Source: Niallia endozanthoxylica (GTDB lineage Bacteria > Bacillota > Bacilli > Bacillales > Cytobacillaceae). Taken from it: a DNA stretch of 64,000 nucleotides. Location of the stretch: positions 1 through 64,000 of the forward strand of contig NZ_VYKL01000007.1 in NCBI RefSeq assembly GCF_008710145.1. The letters are read 5' to 3'. Below, piece by piece: positions 51,613 through 61,345 of this stretch (position 1 is its first letter; each line of letters starts with the position of its first letter). Position numbers and translations under genes: made by a program. The notes under the pieces are model-generated. The model made no database searches, was not told where the DNA came from, and saw only the letters and a list, made by a program, of their open reading frames with translations.

Positions 51613-51644
51613 AAGGAAGCAGAGGAGAAACTCCCTGCTTCCTT
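51613..51644 (+). terminator. Terminator of the aromatic gene run
   Basis: AAGGAAGCAG / CTGCTTCCTT enclosing a GGAG/CTCC inner stem, followed by TGTTTG. A second hairpin, GGGTGTCC ... GGAACACCC, lies at about 51689-51715; nothing else is evident up to the maltose promoter. Confidence 0.8.
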
Positions 51645-51995
51645 TGTTTGTTTCGGAACAGCTCAAGTCTGAGGGGAAGGCACTAAAAAGGGTGTCCCAG
51701 GATAATGGAACACCCCAAAAACATGATTGTTACGCCGCCAAACACGTTACGCCAATGATGTTTTTAACTAAATATGAGTAAAGGTTTTGCTTTTCTATAC
51801 ACTAGCTTAATATATGAAACGCATTTCATAGCAAGAAAAAGTTTGAGAAGAAGGGTGGAAGTTTGAAAGTATGGTGTAATCGTGTTTTATTTTAAAGCAG
51901 TATGACTATGAGCGGATTTTTTTTATATGAATATTTTAAAATTAATTTTCCATAATAAAGGAAAGTCATCATGTGAACGTTTTTAAAAACTTGTG

Positions 51996-52034
51996 GTGCA
52001 AACGGTTGCACAATTTGAGCCCATCTGATATAGT
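51996..52034 (+). promoter_or_regulatory. Promoter, MalR-type operator and cre of the maltose operon
   Basis: GTGCAAACGGTTGCAC (51996-52011) is a palindrome that also meets the cre consensus. TTGCAC (52006-52011), 17-nt spacer and TATAGT (52029-52034) form the promoter, so the operator covers the -35. Confidence 0.8.
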
Positions 52035-52063
52035 AATCTCATAGATAATAGGAGGAAGAAATC

Positions 52064-53731
52064 ATGAAGAGGATATGGTGGAAGGAAGCAGTTGCATATC
52101 AAATTTATCCACGCAGCTTTATAGATTCCAATGGTGACGGAATTGGAGATATTCAAGGGATTATTTCTAAGCTGGATTATTTAAAGGACTTAGGAATCGA
52201 TGTTGTTTGGATCTCTCCAATTTATTCTTCACCTAATGATGATAACGGTTACGATATTAGTGATTATAAGGGAATTTTGAAAGACTTCGGTACGATGGAC
52301 GATTTTGACCAGCTGTTGCAAGAGGCTCATGACCGCGGCATGAAATTAATTATGGACTTGGTGATTAACCATACCTCTGATGAGCATGCTTGGTTTATTG
52401 AATCTCGTTCCTCGAAGGACAGTCCGTATCGGGATTATTATATTTGGCACCCGGGCCATGACGGCAAAGAACCGAATAATTGGGAGTCCATCTTTGGCGG
52501 CTCGGTTTGGGAATATGATGAAAAGACGAAGGAGTACTATATGCATGTGTTCTCCCGTAAGCAGCCTGATTTAAACTGGGAGAATCCGAACGTCCGCAAA
52601 GACCTGTATGAGATGGTTAACTGGTGGATTGATAAGGGGATTGACGGTTTTCGCGTGGATGCGATTTCTCATATTAAAAAGGTTCCCGGCTTCCCGGATT
52701 TACCGAACCCTGACAACTTGAAATATGTTCCATCCTTTGAAGGCCACATGAATCGCGAGGGGATTGAGGTATTTCTACAAGAGCTGAAACGTGAAACCTT
52801 TGCGAAACATGATATTTTGACTGTCGGAGAAGCAAACGGTGTGAAAGCAGATCAGGCAGAACAGTGGGTCGGCGAGGAAAATGGAGTATTCAATATGATT
52901 TTCCAATTTGAACATTTAGACCTTTGGGGTAAAAGTGTGACAGGCGGCATTGATCTTCCGGCGTTAAAAGAAACCTTTCATAACTGGCAGACAGCGCTTG
53001 ATGGAGTCGGCTGGAATGCCTTATTCCTAGAAAACCATGACCAGCCCCGTTCCGTTTCAACTTGGGGTGACCCGGAAGATTTTTGGGAGCAATCCGCTAA
53101 ATGCCTTGCGATCTTATATTTTCTGATGCAGGGAACTCCCTTTATTTATCAAGGGCAGGAAATCGGTATGACCAATGTGAAGTTTCAATCGATTGATGAC
53201 TATAATGATGTCGCAATCAAAAACCAGTATCAAAATGGAATCGCTGATGGCAAAAGTCATGAGGCATTGATGGAGATTATTTGGAAAAATGGCCGCGATA
53301 ATTCTCGAACGCCAATGCAATGGACTGACAGTGCTAACGCAGGCTTTACGACAGGTCGTCCTTGGTTAAAGGTTAATCCCAATTTCACAGAAATTAATGT
53401 GGAAAAAGCGCTGCAAGAGCCGAATTCAATATATCATTACTATAAGAAACTAATTCAATTGCGAAAAGATCATTTGACTTTCGTTTATGGACAATTTGAA
53501 CTTGTTTTAGCCGAGCATGAGCAAATTTTTGCCTACGCGAGAACATTAGACGGCGAAACATTTCTTATCATGACCAACCTTTTTGGAAAAGAAACAGAAT
53601 TTCATCTTCCTGCAGAATGGAATGAGAAAAGCATGGAGTTGCTGCTAAGCAATGAGGAAGTAGATTCGAAGGCAGATTTACACCACGGAATTTTACAACC
53701 TTTCGAAGCAAGAGTATATCGATTACGTTAA
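52064..53731 (+). CDS. malL: GH13 alpha-glucosidase (maltase/oligo-1,6-glucosidase type)
   Basis: 555 aa cytoplasmic GH13 enzyme. IYPRSFIDSNGDGIGDIQGI and the four catalytic regions are present: DLVINH, GFRVDAISH with the nucleophile Asp, TVGEANG with the acid/base Glu, and FLENHDQPR. It splits maltose, isomaltose or related phosphorylated/unphosphorylated glucosides after PTS uptake. The residue after the nucleophile is Ala rather than Val, which in this family tends to favour alpha-1,4 over alpha-1,6 bonds; specificity remains open. RBS AGGAGGAA. First gene of the operon, behind a MalR/cre-type operator. Confidence 0.9.
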   Translation: MKRIWWKEAVAYQIYPRSFIDSNGDGIGDIQGIISKLDYLKDLGIDVVWISPIYSSPNDDNGYDISDYKGILKDFGTMDDFDQLLQEAHDRGMKLIMDLVINHTSDEHAWFIESRSSKDSPYRDYYIWHPGHDGKEPNNWESIFGGSVWEYDEKTKEYYMHVFSRKQPDLNWENPNVRKDLYEMVNWWIDKGIDGFRVDAISHIKKVPGFPDLPNPDNLKYVPSFEGHMNREGIEVFLQELKRETFAKHDILTVGEANGVKADQAEQWVGEENGVFNMIFQFEHLDLWGKSVTGGIDLPALKETFHNWQTALDGVGWNALFLENHDQPRSVSTWGDPEDFWEQSAKCLAILYFLMQGTPFIYQGQEIGMTNVKFQSIDDYNDVAIKNQYQNGIADGKSHEALMEIIWKNGRDNSRTPMQWTDSANAGFTTGRPWLKVNPNFTEINVEKALQEPNSIYHYYKKLIQLRKDHLTFVYGQFELVLAEHEQIFAYARTLDGETFLIMTNLFGKETEFHLPAEWNEKSMELLLSNEEVDSKADLHHGILQPFEARVYRLR

Positions 53732-53741
53732 TTTTTTTGAG

Positions 53742-53767
53742 GGTTAGTGCAAACGATTGCACTAACC
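53742..53767 (+). promoter_or_regulatory. Second MalR/cre-type operator
   Basis: GGTTAGTGCAAACGATTGCA followed by CTAACC, an 11-bp-arm palindrome with the same GTGCAAACGNTTGCAC core. It lies between the alpha-glucosidase and PTS genes with TATAAT (53785-53790) downstream, indicating an internal regulated promoter. Confidence 0.75.
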
Positions 53768-53808
53768 TGCATCTAAATCATGCTTATAATATGAAAGGAC
53801 TGGACAAA

Positions 53809-55449
53809 ATGAAATTGAAATCCTTTGACTTTTGGCAGAAATTTGGCAAGGCGTTGCTTGTGGTAGTAGCAGTTATGCCGGCTGCAGGGATTATGATTTC
53901 CCTCGGTAAATTAGTCGGAATGCTAGGTGTTGATATTGCTTTAATTAAAACAATTGCTTTAGTGATGGAGGAAATCGGCTGGGGCATTATTGGAAATCTG
54001 CATGTCTTGTTCGCCGTAGCGATTGGCGGATCGTGGGCAAAAGAGCGTGCCGGCGGGGCGTTTGCGGCATTAATCGCTTTTATATTAATTAACCGCATTA
54101 CTGGAGCGATTTTTGGTGTGAATGGCGCAATGTTAGGCGACCCTGAAGCCACGGTTTCCTCCTTGTTTGGCAGTGAATTAGTTGTAAACGATTACTTTGT
54201 CTCTATCCTTGGTGCACCAGCCCTCAATATGGGTGTGTTTGTCGGAATCATTTCCGGATTTCTAGGAGCCAATCTTTTTAACAAATACTATAATTTTGAT
54301 AAACTTCCGCAATCTCTTGCCTTTTTTAACGGAAAAAGATTTGTTCCGTTTGTTGTGATTGCAGGTTCTGTTGTAACAGCACTTATTCTTTCATTCATTT
54401 GGCCATTTATTCAAGGGCTGTTAAATGATTTCGGTCGCTGGATTGCTTCATCACGTGACACCGCTCCGGTTGTAGCTCCGTTTATCTTTGGATCATTAGA
54501 GCGCCTATTGCTGCCATTTGGGCTCCACCATATGCTGACGGTGCCAATGAACTATACTGAATTAGGCGGAACCTATACGATACTAACCGGTTCAAGTGCA
54601 GGGACAACGGTTGCCGGCCAAGACCCGCTCTGGCTTGCCTGGATTGCTGATTTAAATAATTTACTGGCAGCAGGGGACACTGCAGGATATAACGCATTAT
54701 TACAGGATGTCATTCCGGCTCGTTTTAAAGTTGGACAAATGATTCTTTCCTGTGCATCATTAATCGGGATTGAGCTTGCGATGTACCGCAATGTAGATAA
54801 AGATAAGCGTACGAAATACAAATCGATGTTCTTTTCTGCTGGCTTAGCCGTTTTCTTAACAGGTGTAACAGAACCAATTGAATTTATGTTTATGTTTGTT
54901 GCACCGGTTCTTTATGTTGTGTATGCGATTATGACAGGTCTGGCATTTGCGGTTGTGGATCTTGTTCATATTCGAATTCACTCTTTCGGTTTTATTGAGC
55001 TTTTAACACGAACACCGATGGTTTTGAAAGCGGGCTTATGGCTGGATTTAGTGTATTTTGTTGTTGCCTGCTTACTATTCTTCGCGTTAAACTTTATGGT
55101 CGCTAATTTTATTATTAAAAAATTCAAATATGCGACTCCAGGACGGCTAGGAAATTATATTGAAGAAGAAGGAAGTCAACCTGGACAAGCAGTTTCAAAT
55201 GATCAAGACGGTTCTCTAGCTAACGTGGTTATTGGTTTATTAGGCGGAAAAGAGAATATTGAAGAAGTGGATGCGTGCATGACCCGCCTTCGTGTGACGA
55301 TCAAAGATGTGAATCTAGTTGCTTCTGAACAAGAGTGGAAGTTAAATGGCGCATTGGGTTTAATTATTAAAGGGAAGGGTGTCCAAGCCATTTACGGTCC
55401 AAAGGCCGATGTATTAAAATCTGATATTCAAGACCGTATCGGGGCGTAA
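53809..55449 (+). CDS. PTS EIICB, maltose/alpha-glucoside family
   Basis: 546 aa. The EIIC membrane domain (about 1-430) begins SFDFWQKFGKALLVVVAVMP and contains PFGLHHMLTVPMNYTELGGT and ITGVTEPIEF-type conserved segments. The EIIB domain follows a linker and has the phosphorylatable Cys in EVDACMTRLRVTIKD. No EIIA domain is fused; a separate EIIA gene is two genes downstream. ATG 53809 has AAAGGA upstream; the longer frame overlaps the operator. Glc-family relatives such as MalP carry maltose. Confidence 0.88.
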   Translation: MKLKSFDFWQKFGKALLVVVAVMPAAGIMISLGKLVGMLGVDIALIKTIALVMEEIGWGIIGNLHVLFAVAIGGSWAKERAGGAFAALIAFILINRITGAIFGVNGAMLGDPEATVSSLFGSELVVNDYFVSILGAPALNMGVFVGIISGFLGANLFNKYYNFDKLPQSLAFFNGKRFVPFVVIAGSVVTALILSFIWPFIQGLLNDFGRWIASSRDTAPVVAPFIFGSLERLLLPFGLHHMLTVPMNYTELGGTYTILTGSSAGTTVAGQDPLWLAWIADLNNLLAAGDTAGYNALLQDVIPARFKVGQMILSCASLIGIELAMYRNVDKDKRTKYKSMFFSAGLAVFLTGVTEPIEFMFMFVAPVLYVVYAIMTGLAFAVVDLVHIRIHSFGFIELLTRTPMVLKAGLWLDLVYFVVACLLFFALNFMVANFIIKKFKYATPGRLGNYIEEEGSQPGQAVSNDQDGSLANVVIGLLGGKENIEEVDACMTRLRVTIKDVNLVASEQEWKLNGALGLIIKGKGVQAIYGPKADVLKSDIQDRIGA

Positions 55450-55452
55450 GAC

Positions 55453-56241
55453 ATGAAATTATTAACCTTAAACTGCCACTCTTGGATAGAAGAAAATCAA
55501 ATGGAAAAAATAAAGATTTTAGCGAAAACAATTAGAGAAAAATCATATGACGTCATTGCCCTTCAGGAAGTGAATCAGTCCATCGATGCCGAAAGTGTTG
55601 ATGGATTGATTAAAAAGGATAACTTTGCTTTGGTTCTTCTGGAGGAATTACAGCAGCTTGGGGTCAAGAATTATCAAATGATATGGGATTATTCTCATAT
55701 TGGATATGATATATATGAAGAAGGGGTTGCTCTTTTAACGAAACATGGGATTGAAGAAAAGCACTCTTTCTTTGTCTCCGATTCAGAGGATACAAAGAAC
55801 TGGAAAACGAGAAAAATCGCCGGTATCACCATTCGCTCTCAGCATGAGCTTCTGTCCTTTTATTCCTGCCATCTAGGCTGGTGGGAGGATGAACAGGAAC
55901 CGTTCAAAGCGCAGCTGAACAGGTTAATTGAAATAGTAGGCAAAGACGAAAAGTATTTCCTCATGGGTGACTTTAATAACGCTGCCCATATCCGCGGTGA
56001 AGGGTATGATTTTGTGCTTAATAAAGGGCTCTATGATACGCATTCATTAGCGCAAGAGAAGGATGATGGGATAACGGTGACAGGGAAGATTGCTGGTTGG
56101 GATGATAACAAGCAGGATTTACGTGTTGATTATATTTTTTCAAATGTTCCTGTTACTGTTTACAAATCCTCGGTTATTTTTAACGGAAAAAATCAACCGG
56201 TCATCTCGGATCATTTCGGTATAGAGCTAGTTTTAGAATAG
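55453..56241 (+). CDS. Endonuclease/exonuclease/phosphatase-fold protein
   Basis: 262 aa. LNCHSWIEEN, the DVIALQEVNQS block with the catalytic Glu, FLMGDFNNAA and DHFGIEL are the four conserved stretches of the EEP superfamily (DNase I-like). It begins 3 bp after the PTS gene and is embedded between EIICB and EIIA genes, an arrangement seen in several Firmicutes alpha-glucoside operons. A phosphodiesterase or sugar-phosphate phosphatase role is possible; the true substrate is unknown. Confidence 0.82.
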   Translation: MKLLTLNCHSWIEENQMEKIKILAKTIREKSYDVIALQEVNQSIDAESVDGLIKKDNFALVLLEELQQLGVKNYQMIWDYSHIGYDIYEEGVALLTKHGIEEKHSFFVSDSEDTKNWKTRKIAGITIRSQHELLSFYSCHLGWWEDEQEPFKAQLNRLIEIVGKDEKYFLMGDFNNAAHIRGEGYDFVLNKGLYDTHSLAQEKDDGITVTGKIAGWDDNKQDLRVDYIFSNVPVTVYKSSVIFNGKNQPVISDHFGIELVLE

Positions 56242-56260
56242 AAAAAGGGAGGAATATAAC

Positions 56261-56752
56261 ATGTTTAAATCATTATTTAAGAAAAATAAGGAACCGGAAC
56301 AGGTTCAAGCTCCATTAACAGGAAAGATTGTTGCACTAGAGGAAGTGCCAGATCCAGTTTTTTCACAAAAAATGATGGGGGACGGAATCGCTATTATTCC
56401 TGCAGACAAGAAGGTTTATTCACCTGTTGATGGTGAAGTGGTCAATGTATTTCCGACGAAGCATGCTATCAGCCTACGCTCGAAAATGGGAGTGGAACTC
56501 TTGATTCATATGGGGTTGGAAACCGTTGAATTAAAGGGGGAAGGGTTTCAAATTTTGGTTCAAGATGGCACAAAGGTTTCCAAGGGAGAGCCGATTGCCG
56601 AATTTGATTTTGAAAAGGTTTCAAGTCTTGGAAAAGAAGTGATTACCCCTGTCATTCTATTAAATGGAGATCAATTTAAGATTGAAAATAAACAAACAGG
56701 TGCGTCCACGACGGGCGGAAAAGATATTATAATGGAAATAGCAAAAGCTTAA
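56261..56752 (+). CDS. PTS EIIA, Glc family
   Basis: 163 aa EIIA(Glc)-type protein. VYSPVDGEVVNVFPTKHAIS and GVELLIHMGLETVELKGEGF carry the two active-site His residues. It passes phosphate from HPr to the EIIB domain of the PTS protein encoded upstream, completing the transporter. RBS GGGAGGA. It lies 25 bp before the regulator gene, so all five genes appear to be one transcription unit. Confidence 0.92.
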   Translation: MFKSLFKKNKEPEQVQAPLTGKIVALEEVPDPVFSQKMMGDGIAIIPADKKVYSPVDGEVVNVFPTKHAISLRSKMGVELLIHMGLETVELKGEGFQILVQDGTKVSKGEPIAEFDFEKVSSLGKEVITPVILLNGDQFKIENKQTGASTTGGKDIIMEIAKA

Positions 56753-56777
56753 TGTTTTTTAAAGGGGGTGCAGGAAG

Positions 56778-57800
56778 GTGGCTATTACGATTAAGGATGT
56801 TGCGAAGGCCGCCAATGTCACGCCTTCAACTGTATCAAGGGTTATTGCCGATAATCCAAGAATTAGCAATAAAACAAAAAGAAAAGTACGTCAGGTCATG
56901 GAAGAGCTTGGGTACCAGCCCAATTATAAGGCACGTAATTTAGCAAGCCGCACGACACAAACCATTGGTCTTGTCATGCCAAACTCTACTGATCAAGTAT
57001 TCCAAAATCCATTTTTTCCTGAAGTCATTCGTGGTATTAGTAAAATGGCTCATATGACAGAATATGCAATTCAGTTTTCAACCGGTGAAACGGAAGAAGA
57101 GATTTATGACGGAGTGGTCCAAATGGTCCAAAGCGGCCGTGTTGATGGCGTCATTTTACTTTATTCCCGTATGAATGATAGAGTGAGAGCCTTTCTTGAA
57201 GAAAAGGCCTTTCCCTATACGATGATTGGGAAACCTTCCTATGACGTGGAGAAAATCTCTCATGTGGATAATGATAATTTTAGCGCGGCAAAGGAAGTAA
57301 CGGAATACCTGCTGCAGCTTGGCCATACAAAAATTGGCTTTGTCGGCGGAAGTACGAGCTTAATGGTAACATTGGACCGGCAGCAGGGATATGAAACCGC
57401 GCTTAAGGAGGCCGGGATTCCAATCTGCGAGGAATATATCGTCCACGAGGATTTTTTAATTGAAGGCGGTAAACAAGCGATTTCCGAATTATTATCATTG
57501 AAGGAAACACCAACGGCCTTAGTGGTTGTGGATGATCTCATGGCCTTCGGGATTATCAATACATTAGAGAAAATGGGTCTTCGCGTGCCGGATGATATAT
57601 CCATTGTGGGCTTTAATAATCTGCTGCTATCTGAGATTTCTCAGCCCCCATTAACGACGGTAAATATTAATATTTTTGATTTAGGTTATCATGCCGCAAA
57701 AAACTTAATAGAAATCATTAATAACCCGGATGAACCTGCTAAGAGAATCATTGTGCCTTATCAAATGACCGTAAGGGGTTCTTGTAAAAAATTGATATAA
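56778..57800 (+). CDS. malR: LacI-family regulator, MalR type
   Basis: 340 aa. HTH ITIKDVAKAANVTPSTVSRV at the N-terminus, a hinge, and a sugar-binding domain (TIGLVMPNSTDQVFQNPFFP; SIVGFNNLLLSEISQPPLTT). The start is GTG after GGGGGTG. The VSRV recognition helix is standard for GTGCAAACG..-type palindromes, two of which lie in this operon, so local repression relieved by a maltose-type sugar is the natural model. It is itself inside the operon it likely controls. Confidence 0.87.
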   Translation: MAITIKDVAKAANVTPSTVSRVIADNPRISNKTKRKVRQVMEELGYQPNYKARNLASRTTQTIGLVMPNSTDQVFQNPFFPEVIRGISKMAHMTEYAIQFSTGETEEEIYDGVVQMVQSGRVDGVILLYSRMNDRVRAFLEEKAFPYTMIGKPSYDVEKISHVDNDNFSAAKEVTEYLLQLGHTKIGFVGGSTSLMVTLDRQQGYETALKEAGIPICEEYIVHEDFLIEGGKQAISELLSLKETPTALVVVDDLMAFGIINTLEKMGLRVPDDISIVGFNNLLLSEISQPPLTTVNINIFDLGYHAAKNLIEIINNPDEPAKRIIVPYQMTVRGSCKKLI

Positions 57801-57988
57801 TGAAGTGCCGCCGCATCTTGTTGGCGGCTTGACCTATGTTTGGGCTGAGCGAAACAAAAGTGTGGTGCTCTATGCCTGTGAGGGATGTGTTTAGCATGTT
57901 CTTCTTTTTTGAACACATACCCGACAGGCTATTCAGTATTTTATTCATACAGTTATGATAAAAATATATAGAAAAAGAGGAATAGACG

Positions 57989-58951
57989 ATGGAAGAAAAA
58001 TGGTTAGTTGGTGTTGATCTAGGCGGAACGACGATTAAGATGGCTTTTATCAGTCTTGCTGGCGATATACTTTACTCTTGGGAAATACCCACAGACAAAA
58101 GGGAAAATGGAAGTCATATTCCTGCAGCAATTGCAAGCTCGATTCATCAAAAGCTGTCTGAATATGAGGTAACAAAAGAGAGGTTAATTGGGGTTGGCAT
58201 TGGAGCTCCTGGGCCGGTTAATGAGGCTGACGGATCTGTTGAGATCGGGGTTAATCTAGGGTGGAGGAACTTTCCGCTTCAGGAAATTCTCGAGCGTGAA
58301 ACGTCCTTACCGGTAACTGTTGAAAATGATGCGAATGTGGCGGCACTCGGAGAAATGTGGAAGGGTGCCGGCAAAGGAGCTAAAAACCTGCTCTGTGTCA
58401 CATTAGGTACGGGTGTTGGCGGTGGAATTATCGTCAATGGAGAAATTGTTCACGGTGCAAATGGAGCCGGCGGTGAAATTGGTCATATCACCTCTGTTCC
58501 TGCCCACGGTGCCCCGTGTAATTGCGGGAAAACAGGCTGCTTAGAAACGATAGCCTCTGCAACAGGAATTGTTCGCTTGGCAGTAGAGAAGCTTTCATCT
58601 GGTCAGCCAAGTAAATTAAGAGAATTTGATGTGGTAACGTCCAAACACGTTTTTGATGCAGCGAAACAAGGTGATGAGCTTGCTAACACTGTCATTGAAC
58701 AGGTGGCCTATCATTTAGGCTTGGCGCTTTCCTATATAGCCAATGGCATAAATCCTGAAAAAATTGTCATCGGCGGCGGCGTATCAAAGGCAGGTGACAC
58801 CTTGTTAGTCCCGCTAAAACGATATTTTACCTCATTTGCCTTTCCAAGAGTAGCTCAGGCGGCAGAAATTGTCCCAGCCACACTAGGCAATCAAGCAGGA
58901 GTAACTGGAGCAGCCTGGCTCGTTAAAGAAAAAATCCTTCCTAATCGATAA
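57989..58951 (+). CDS. glcK: ROK-family glucokinase
   Basis: 320 aa. The N-terminal ATP motif is VGVDLGGTTIKMAFI, the sugar-binding region GAGGEIGHITS, and the zinc site CNCGKTGCLETIAS of ROK kinases. It phosphorylates glucose released by the alpha-glucosidase. It follows the maltose operon after a 188-bp gap with no clear terminator, so co-transcription is possible. Length is usual for GlcK; a terminator follows. Confidence 0.92.
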   Translation: MEEKWLVGVDLGGTTIKMAFISLAGDILYSWEIPTDKRENGSHIPAAIASSIHQKLSEYEVTKERLIGVGIGAPGPVNEADGSVEIGVNLGWRNFPLQEILERETSLPVTVENDANVAALGEMWKGAGKGAKNLLCVTLGTGVGGGIIVNGEIVHGANGAGGEIGHITSVPAHGAPCNCGKTGCLETIASATGIVRLAVEKLSSGQPSKLREFDVVTSKHVFDAAKQGDELANTVIEQVAYHLGLALSYIANGINPEKIVIGGGVSKAGDTLLVPLKRYFTSFAFPRVAQAAEIVPATLGNQAGVTGAAWLVKEKILPNR

Positions 58952-58979
58952 TTTCCTGAACAGAGAAAGGATGCAAGGC

Positions 58980-59012
58980 GGCGATTCTATGAGAGTCGCC
59001 CTTTTATTTTTC
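58980..59012 (+). terminator. Terminator of glcK
   Basis: GGCGA ... TCGCC stem followed by CTTTTATTTTT. Confidence 0.7.
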
Positions 59013-59131
59013 TCATAATGATAAGAAGGGAATCATAAGAATTTTATAAGAATTTGAATAGATTTGGAAGGAATTCATAGAGAGCTGCAGAAATACAGAG
59101 GGACATAAAGGTTTTGCTTTGGGGGAATGGT

Positions 59132-59620
59132 ATGTCGTTGTTCACGTTATGGATGATTGTGATTAATACTACCTTTTGGTTAGTCTGCTGCTTTGGGACT
59201 GCTTGGGTTGTCCACAAACTGCTGCCAAGTTCAATATATGAGAAAATGAAATGGCTTTTTAAGGAGCGTTCATTTGAAAAGAGCTTCTATCGTATGATAC
59301 ATCTTGTCAAATGGAAGGATAAGCTCCCAGAATGGGGAAAGGTATGGAGTTTCGAAAAAAATCATTTAAAACAAGAGCTAAGTTTAGAATATGTGAATCG
59401 ATTTATCCTTGAAACTTACCGAGCTGAAATCGGTCATATTGGAATGGCGGTACTTGGATTTGCATGTGTCCTAGTTAATCCGCGTGACTCTGCTCAAATG
59501 GCTATGATCTGTTCAATTGTGAATGTGGTTGTTCAAATTCCATTTTGCTTAATTCAACGGTTTAACAGACCAAGACTTGTTCGTTTGAAGGCAAGATTAG
59601 AAGATCGGAACCATCTCTAA
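59132..59620 (+). CDS. CrtO-like (glycosyl-diaponeurosporenoate acyltransferase-type) membrane protein
   Basis: 162 aa with an N-terminal helix (about 3-25) and two more hydrophobic spans (about 105-140). The KLPEWGKVWSFEKNHL region and the YRAEIGHI motif before the second span resemble the CrtO/GDAAT family that acylates staphyloxanthin precursors. Homologues occur widely in Bacillaceae outside carotenoid clusters and no crt genes are nearby, so the substrate is uncertain. ATG 59132 follows GGGGG by 6 nt; the TTG 18 bp upstream is rejected. Confidence 0.65.
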   Translation: MSLFTLWMIVINTTFWLVCCFGTAWVVHKLLPSSIYEKMKWLFKERSFEKSFYRMIHLVKWKDKLPEWGKVWSFEKNHLKQELSLEYVNRFILETYRAEIGHIGMAVLGFACVLVNPRDSAQMAMICSIVNVVVQIPFCLIQRFNRPRLVRLKARLEDRNHL

Positions 59621-59662
59621 TTGCTTTCTGCTATGATAAAAGTAAATATTCATTAACCAATC

Positions 59663-59714
59663 AAAACCACCTGTACTCTTAATCAAACGTTTGTTTAAGA
59701 GTGCAGGTGGTTTT
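59663..59714. terminator. Bidirectional terminator
   Basis: AAAACCACCTG ... CAGGTGGTTTT outer stem with an inner ACTCTTAA / TTTAAGAGT stem, between convergent CrtO-like and proC genes. Confidence 0.85.
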
Positions 59715-59756
59715 GATATCACGCGAAAAAGAAGCAGGGGAATGGCCCTCTGCTTC

Positions 59757-60557
59757 TTACAATGTTCTGCTTTTTTCTGTAGCTGCCACAACAGCATTCA
59801 TAACGGCTGCACGGAAGCGGTCATTTTCTAGGCTCTTGACACCGGCAATGGTTGTTCCACCTGGAGAGGAAACCATGTCTTTCAATTCGCCTGGATGTTT
59901 GCCTGTTTCTAGCACCACTTTAGCAGAGCCAAGCACGGTTTGCGCAGCAAATTTGTAAGCGCTGGATCTTGACATTCCTTCGGCAACTGCTCCGTCAGCC
60001 AATGCTTCAATAAACATATAAACAAATGCTGGACCAGATCCGCTTAAGCCTGTCACAACATCCATCAAGTAGTCACCGACGATTTCTGCTTCGCCGAAGC
60101 TGTTGAAAATCGCTAACAGTTCCTGTTGCTCTTCCTTCGTCACAAATGAATTGCAAGAAAGGGCAGACATGCCTTCACCCACTAATGCCGGTGTATTCGG
60201 CATTACACGCACAATTTTTGTCTTTTCCGGTACATGAGCGCTTAACCTCTCAAGCGTAACGCCAGCTGCGATTGATACAAGGATCTTATCCTCTGAAAGG
60301 ACCTCTTTTATGGTAGTAAGGACGTCAGCAATCATATTTGGCTTAACCGCCAAAATCACGATATCCGCTTTTTGCACAACTTCCTTTTCACTGGCAGCAG
60401 TATTGACACCTAATTCTGTTTGCACAGCATCTAATGAAGGAGGATACACATCATAAACGACGATTTCCCGCGGTGAAGCAATGCCCGCCTTAAGAATTCC
60501 ATTCATCATAGCCTTTCCCATATTTCCTGCTCCAACAAATCCAATTGTCTTACTCAT
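59757..60557 (-). CDS. proC: Pyrroline-5-carboxylate reductase
   Basis: 266 aa. IGFVGAGNMGKAMMNGI is the NAD(P)-binding motif, ILAVKPNMIADVL the middle block, and MPNTPALVGEGMSAL plus SSPGGTTIAGVKSLE the signature of ProC. It reduces P5C to proline. ATG 60557 is chosen since the alternative GTG two codons upstream is too close to AGGTG. Monocistronic. The 335-bp gap to the right holds AT-rich promoter sequence for both directions and nothing else I can support. Confidence 0.93.
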   Translation of the reverse strand: MSKTIGFVGAGNMGKAMMNGILKAGIASPREIVVYDVYPPSLDAVQTELGVNTAASEKEVVQKADIVILAVKPNMIADVLTTIKEVLSEDKILVSIAAGVTLERLSAHVPEKTKIVRVMPNTPALVGEGMSALSCNSFVTKEEQQELLAIFNSFGEAEIVGDYLMDVVTGLSGSGPAFVYMFIEALADGAVAEGMSRSSAYKFAAQTVLGSAKVVLETGKHPGELKDMVSSPGGTTIAGVKSLENDRFRAAVMNAVVAATEKSRTL

Positions 60558-60892
60558 GTTCACACCTGTCTTTCTTTAAATAAAAATATACCTTTTTATT
60601 AATATAACCTTTTCTAACTGTCGAATATAGAATTTTTTGTATGATTCTTTTCGAAAGTATTTGAACAAGGTCATTATTTTTTCTGAGTGTTCAATGATTA
60701 CCAATAGATTTTTTGCCAGAAAAATGGTTAAATAGTACTAAGAAATAAAAATGTTCATAATCGCGCAATAGGTAACCGTTTGTTCACAAAAAATTTTGAA
60801 TTTAATAGGTTGCTATATGTGAGTAAAGTCACTGTTTTATCGAGTGATTTATAATAAAATTTTACTATATTCTGAAAAAGGGGGTCATTGTT

Positions 60893-61078
60893 ATGTTTTT
60901 TAGATTTAATTATGATGAGAAGAATGACCTATTAAATATTATTGCAACTGTACGTGAAGAAATGATCCGAACTGGTATGAAAGAAGGACTTACCAGCACG
61001 AATACGATAACCTTAAGTCAGCGGCTTGATGAATATATTGCAAAATATCAAGCAATTTTGATAAGAGAACTAGCATGA
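60893..61078 (+). CDS. Spo0E-like aspartyl-phosphate phosphatase (second copy)
   Basis: 61 aa. REEMIRTGMKEGLTSTNTIT and LSQRLDEYIAKYQ give the two-helix Spo0E fold with the SQxLDxY signature. It resembles the 21366 protein along most of its length. The upstream ACTATATTCTGAAAAA and GGGGG ribosome binding site are shared with that copy, so both arose by duplication with their leader. Probable role: dephosphorylation of Spo0A~P or another regulator, delaying sporulation. Confidence 0.85.
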   Translation: MFFRFNYDEKNDLLNIIATVREEMIRTGMKEGLTSTNTITLSQRLDEYIAKYQAILIRELA

Positions 61079-61345
61079 AGACAGAGGAAGAATCTTTTTT
61101 TCGGAATCTAAGCAGAGGGGAGGTTTGATTGCTTCTATATGAAGTAATGGAATCTTCCCTTTTTTATTTGCTTTCTAGGAGGCTATTTGAATAAGTGATT
61201 CCACCATTTTGAATATTTAGTGTAAAATAGGAAACTAGAATGTATATACATACTTATATACATTTCTCACGGACGAGTCAAAAATTTGACCTATCAACAT
61301 GATTCGTTAACATAGCCAAAGACATAGAAGGGAGAGAGGTTTTCC

